Shown here: positions 21,607-24,203 of the stretch, piece by piece | Layout: each line of letters starts with the position of its first letter | How positions within the stretch are numbered: the first letter of the stretch is position 1 | Assembly: GCA_045595605.1 (NCBI GenBank) | Contig: JAZOAS010000040.1 | Span: 1-24,203, forward strand | Length of the DNA stretch: 24,203 nucleotides | DNA from: SIG480 sp045595605 | Lineage (GTDB): Bacteria > Bacillota > Clostridia > Oscillospirales > JAAYXM01 | Direction of reading: 5' to 3' | The notes under the pieces: model-generated | What the model saw: only the letters and a program-made list of their open reading frames with translations | Told to the model about the DNA's origin: nothing | The model's database searches: none | Position numbers and translations under genes: made by a program

Positions 21607-22749
21607 TTACACTATTTCCGTATAGCTTCCGAAGTATTTGAAGCCGTCAATATCGTTGTCAAGGTCGCAAATAAGCTCAAAAAGCTCAGGCGAATAAACA
21701 GATGCGCCAAGGTCGAAATAGAACATGAATTCAAAATCGCTTCCGGGCTTCGGACGGCTTTCGAGCTTCTCAAGGTTAATTCCGAGAGAGTTGATACGCG
21801 CAAGGATTCGGTAAAGTGAACCCGGTTTGTGGGGAATCTTGAACATAAGGCTTGTCTTATCAGCGCCGGGGTAAATTTCAAGATTTTTCGAGATGCAGAT
21901 AAATCTCGTATAGTTCCCGATATGGTCGCAGACATTGTCGCAAAGAGCCGAAAGCTCATAGAGCTCAGCGCAGGCGGGAGATGAAATCGCCGCGATGTCG
22001 CGTCTGTCACTCTCCGCTACCATTCGTGCCGCAACAGCCGTATTCTCGCAGACGGTTACCTTTATGTCCTTGTGCTCGGAGAGGAACTGTGAGCACTGGT
22101 TTATCGCCTGCTCGTGTGAAAAGATTTCACGGATGTCGGAAAGCTCAACTCCGCGCTTTGCGAGAAGAGTATGGCCTACCTGAATTCTCGCACCGCGCAC
22201 GATGTGGAACTTATACTTTGCCATAAGGTCATAAATCTTATTGACCGAGCCCGCCGTACTGTTCTCAACGGGGAGGATTCCGTATCGGCAAAGCTTCTTG
22301 TCAACTGCGCGGAATACATCCTCAAAGCTTGCGAAATACATGATGCTCGGGTTCTTAAAAATCTTTTCGCAGGCAATTTGAGAATATGCACCCGCAACAC
22401 CCTGGCAAGCAACAACCGCGCTCTCAGGGAAAAGCCTTTCGGTATTCTCAATTGCATTCGCCATAGACTTTCTGATTTCACTGTCTCCTGCAAGAAGCTT
22501 TCTCTGGTATGAACGCGAGGTGTCCATTATCGTCTGATAAATAACCTTCATATACGGCGAAAGCTCTTTTTCAGAATATCCCGCAACCTTCTCAATAAGC
22601 TGGCTTTCGCGTGAAGCATCATAAACAGGAAGCTTATTTTCGCGCTTGTATTCACCGATTTTCGCCGCGGTTTCCATACGCTTATTGAGAAGCTCCGCAA
22701 TCTCACGGTCATATTTGTCTATATCTTTTCTGAGTTCGTTTATATCCAT
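21607..22749 (-). CDS. pheA: Bifunctional chorismate mutase/prephenate dehydratase (P-protein)
   Basis: A 380-residue fusion for phenylalanine synthesis: chorismate to prephenate, then prephenate to phenylpyruvate. Residues 1-85 are an AroQ-type chorismate mutase (LRKDIDKYDREIAELLNKRM, then IGEYKRENK). Residues about 110-285 are prephenate dehydratase: QGVAGAYSQIA, GILPVENSTAGSV (157-169) and GNYTRF (278-283). Residues about 296-375 are an ACT domain with LESRPKPGSDFEFMFY, the usual ESRP phenylalanine-binding motif, so feedback inhibition is expected. It begins 14 bases after aroC and ends 1 base before the rluA-type gene. The domain order matches E. coli PheA. Nothing is missing by eye. Confidence 0.95.
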   Translation of the reverse strand: MDINELRKDIDKYDREIAELLNKRMETAAKIGEYKRENKLPVYDASRESQLIEKVAGYSEKELSPYMKVIYQTIMDTSRSYQRKLLAGDSEIRKSMANAIENTERLFPESAVVACQGVAGAYSQIACEKIFKNPSIMYFASFEDVFRAVDKKLCRYGILPVENSTAGSVNKIYDLMAKYKFHIVRGARIQVGHTLLAKRGVELSDIREIFSHEQAINQCSQFLSEHKDIKVTVCENTAVAARMVAESDRRDIAAISSPACAELYELSALCDNVCDHIGNYTRFICISKNLEIYPGADKTSLMFKIPHKPGSLYRILARINSLGINLEKLESRPKPGSDFEFMFYFDLGASVYSPELFELICDLDNDIDGFKYFGSYTEIV

Positions 22750-22763
22750 TTTAGTCCTCTCCT

Positions 22764-23828
22764 TTATAACATCATATCACAAATCGCAATTGCAAGCGCC
22801 GCTTCCATAACAGGAACAGCTCTCGGAACAATACACGGGTCATGTCTTCCCTCTATTCTAAGCTCGCACTCACGCATTTCCGAAAGGGACACGCTCTTCT
22901 GAACTTTTGCAATCGACGGTGTTGGCTTTATGCAAGCGCGGAATACTATCGGCATACCCGAGGTTATTCCGCCAAGCGCACCGCCGTGGTTATTGGTCGC
23001 AGTTTTAATTTTTCCTTTTTCAATAATGAAATCGTCGTTATTCTCGCTACCGAGCATATCCGCAACATCAAAGCCTGCGCCAAACTCAATTCCCTTTACC
23101 GCAGGGATACCGAAAACGATGGAAGCGATTCGGTTTTCAACTCCGCCGAACATCGGCTCGCCAAGAGAGGCAGGGACACCCGTCGCCGCACATTCGATAA
23201 CACCGCCGACAGAGTCAAGGTCACGCTTTGCAGAGAGAATTTCCTGCATCATCTTCTCCTCGACAGAGGGCTCAAGAACGGGTATTGCCCCTCCCCCTAC
23301 TTCAGAAAGCTCAGGAGCTACGGGGTTAAATCTCCTATCTGAAGCTTTGCCTATCTTCTCGGCATGAGCCGCGATTTTCACTCCGCGACTTTCAAGAAGC
23401 TGAATACAGAGCGCGCCTGCAACACAGAGCGGAGCCGTGAGGCGACCTGAAAACTGCCCGCCGCCGCGGATGTCGTGCGCTGTTCCGTATTTCATATACG
23501 CTGTAAAATCTGAATGACCCGGCCGCGGAACATCGCGAAGGGCGTCATAGTCCTTTGAGCGCGTATTCGTGTTGTAAATTACCGCGCAGATCGGAGCGCC
23601 AGTCGTCACACCGTCAACAACGCCCGAGAGAAACTTCGGCGCATCGGCTTCTTTTCTAGAAGTCGTATGAGCACCGCTTCCCGGCGCACGGCGCGCCATG
23701 AAGTCGAGAAGCTTCTCCTCCGAAATTTTAAAGTCTGCGGGGAAGCCGTCAATCACCACGCCGATTGCTTCGGAATGAGACTGGCCGAAAATCGATATCT
23801 TTAATTTTTCGCCGTATAAAGAACTCAT
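22764..23828 (-). CDS. aroC: Chorismate synthase
   Basis: A 354-residue chorismate synthase, which removes phosphate from EPSP to give chorismate using reduced FMN. Seen: FGQSHSEAIGVVIDGFPADF (14-33), the N-terminal family signature; RGGGQFSGRLTAP, the GGGxxSGRxT block; GGITSGMPIVFRACIKPTPSI; and a C-terminal RHDPCIVPRAVPVMEAALA. Length is near the lower end of the family (about 350-390). Starts with ATG behind GGAGGAATAGAAA, 3 bases after the aroA stop. It feeds chorismate directly to the next gene, pheA. Confidence 0.97.
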   Translation of the reverse strand: MSSLYGEKLKISIFGQSHSEAIGVVIDGFPADFKISEEKLLDFMARRAPGSGAHTTSRKEADAPKFLSGVVDGVTTGAPICAVIYNTNTRSKDYDALRDVPRPGHSDFTAYMKYGTAHDIRGGGQFSGRLTAPLCVAGALCIQLLESRGVKIAAHAEKIGKASDRRFNPVAPELSEVGGGAIPVLEPSVEEKMMQEILSAKRDLDSVGGVIECAATGVPASLGEPMFGGVENRIASIVFGIPAVKGIEFGAGFDVADMLGSENNDDFIIEKGKIKTATNNHGGALGGITSGMPIVFRACIKPTPSIAKVQKSVSLSEMRECELRIEGRHDPCIVPRAVPVMEAALAIAICDMML

Positions 23829-23831
23829 TTT

Positions 23832-24203
23832 CTATTCCTCCGATACCTCTGCACCTAATTTTTTGTATTCATCAAAAAAGTTTCCGTAAGATTTTTCCAC
23901 AGCCTCAGCACCGACAATCTCAACCTCACCGTTGCACACCGCCGCGGCAACAGCTGCGCTCATCGCTATTCTGTGGTCGTTTTCTGAATTTACGAGACCT
24001 CCTGAAAGGCTCTTTTCACCGGTTATATAAATGCAGTCGTCTTTTGCTTCAATCTCTCCGCCAAGGCTCTTTATCATCGCGACGGTTGTTTCGATTCTGT
24101 CGCTTTCCTTTATGCGAAGACGCCCTGCGTTATAAATCTTCGTTTTTCCGTCTGAAACGGAGGCTATAACCGAAAGAACGGGAACAAGGTCGGGAATTTC
24201 TGA
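23832..24203 (-). CDS. aroA: EPSP synthase, C-terminal part (cut by the window end)
   Basis: The last 123 residues of 3-phosphoshikimate 1-carboxyvinyltransferase, which joins shikimate 3-phosphate and phosphoenolpyruvate. Seen: SEIPDLVPVLSVIASVSDGK at the cut edge, where full-length enzymes have the DxPD/P segment; LRIKESDRIETTVAMIKSLG, the LRxKESDR motif; ENDHRIAMSAAVAA, the DHRxAMA motif; and a C-terminal VEKSYGNFFDEYKKLG. The frame is open to the window end, so the gene continues. Family members are about 430 residues. It leads the aroA-aroC-pheA-rluA operon seen here, though more aro genes may lie upstream. Confidence 0.96.
   Translation of the reverse strand, partial: SEIPDLVPVLSVIASVSDGKTKIYNAGRLRIKESDRIETTVAMIKSLGGEIEAKDDCIYITGEKSLSGGLVNSENDHRIAMSAAVAAAVCNGEVEIVGAEAVEKSYGNFFDEYKKLGAEVSEE

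Noticed and set aside
1..24203. CRISPR arrays, tRNA or rRNA genes, insertion sequences, prophage or attachment sites
   Set aside because: No spaced repeats, cloverleaf-like segment, transposase or integrase frame was seen on either strand.

Overview
The window looks like chromosomal DNA of an anaerobic Clostridia-type firmicute, probably a gut or rumen fermenter. Reasons: strong AGGAGG-type ribosome binding sites, consensus sigma-A promoters with 16-18 bp spacers, compact hairpin-plus-T-run terminators, a PocR/AraC regulator, and a glycyl radical enzyme (GRE) with its radical-SAM activase, which requires anaerobic life. The species cannot be read from the sequence.

Layout. (1) 1-320: C-terminal remnant of a small SLOG-like protein, ending in a bidirectional terminator. 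(2) 322-4238, minus strand: a three-gene sugar module (FucI/AraA-fold isomerase, FGGY kinase, class II aldolase), divergent from a PocR-AraC regulator (4535-5341). The intergenic region holds a good promoter preceded by two 10-bp direct repeats exactly 20 bp apart. (3) 5428-12509, minus strand: a tightly coupled five-gene operon, in transcription order GH2 beta-mannosidase-like enzyme, short GRE, GRE activase, D-lyxose/mannose isomerase-family cupin, PfkB fructokinase-like kinase. It is divergent from a second AraC regulator (12718-13503). (4) 13640-14701: a single Gfo/Idh/MocA dehydrogenase behind a perfect-consensus promoter. (5) 14742-15503, minus strand: a third AraC regulator with a probable TTG start, divergent from a five-gene plus-strand operon (15657-19547): SDR, type I dehydroquinase-like (AroD-fold) enzyme, metallo-beta-lactamase-fold hydrolase, second SDR, quinone-oxidoreductase-like MDR. 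(6) 19610-24203, minus strand: housekeeping genes, GAPDH on its own promoter, then aroA(partial)-aroC-pheA-rluA.

How the genes may work together. Module 2 fits aldose to ketose to ketose phosphate to DHAP plus an aldehyde; the PocR sensor suggests the inducer could be a small diol or aldehyde. Module 3 explains mannose release, isomerisation to fructose and phosphorylation, but the job of the GRE is unexplained: it is about 690 residues, has Cys338-x-Glu340 and an unusual RLCGW glycyl loop, and has no microcompartment or aldehyde dehydrogenase genes beside it. Module 5 has the enzyme types for oxidise, dehydrate through a Schiff base, reduce the enone, and open a lactone on a polyhydroxylated ring; the dehydroquinase-like member keeps Lys/His but appears to differ in the substrate pocket. 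These two operons are the best candidates for undescribed biochemistry. No transporter gene is present anywhere in the window.
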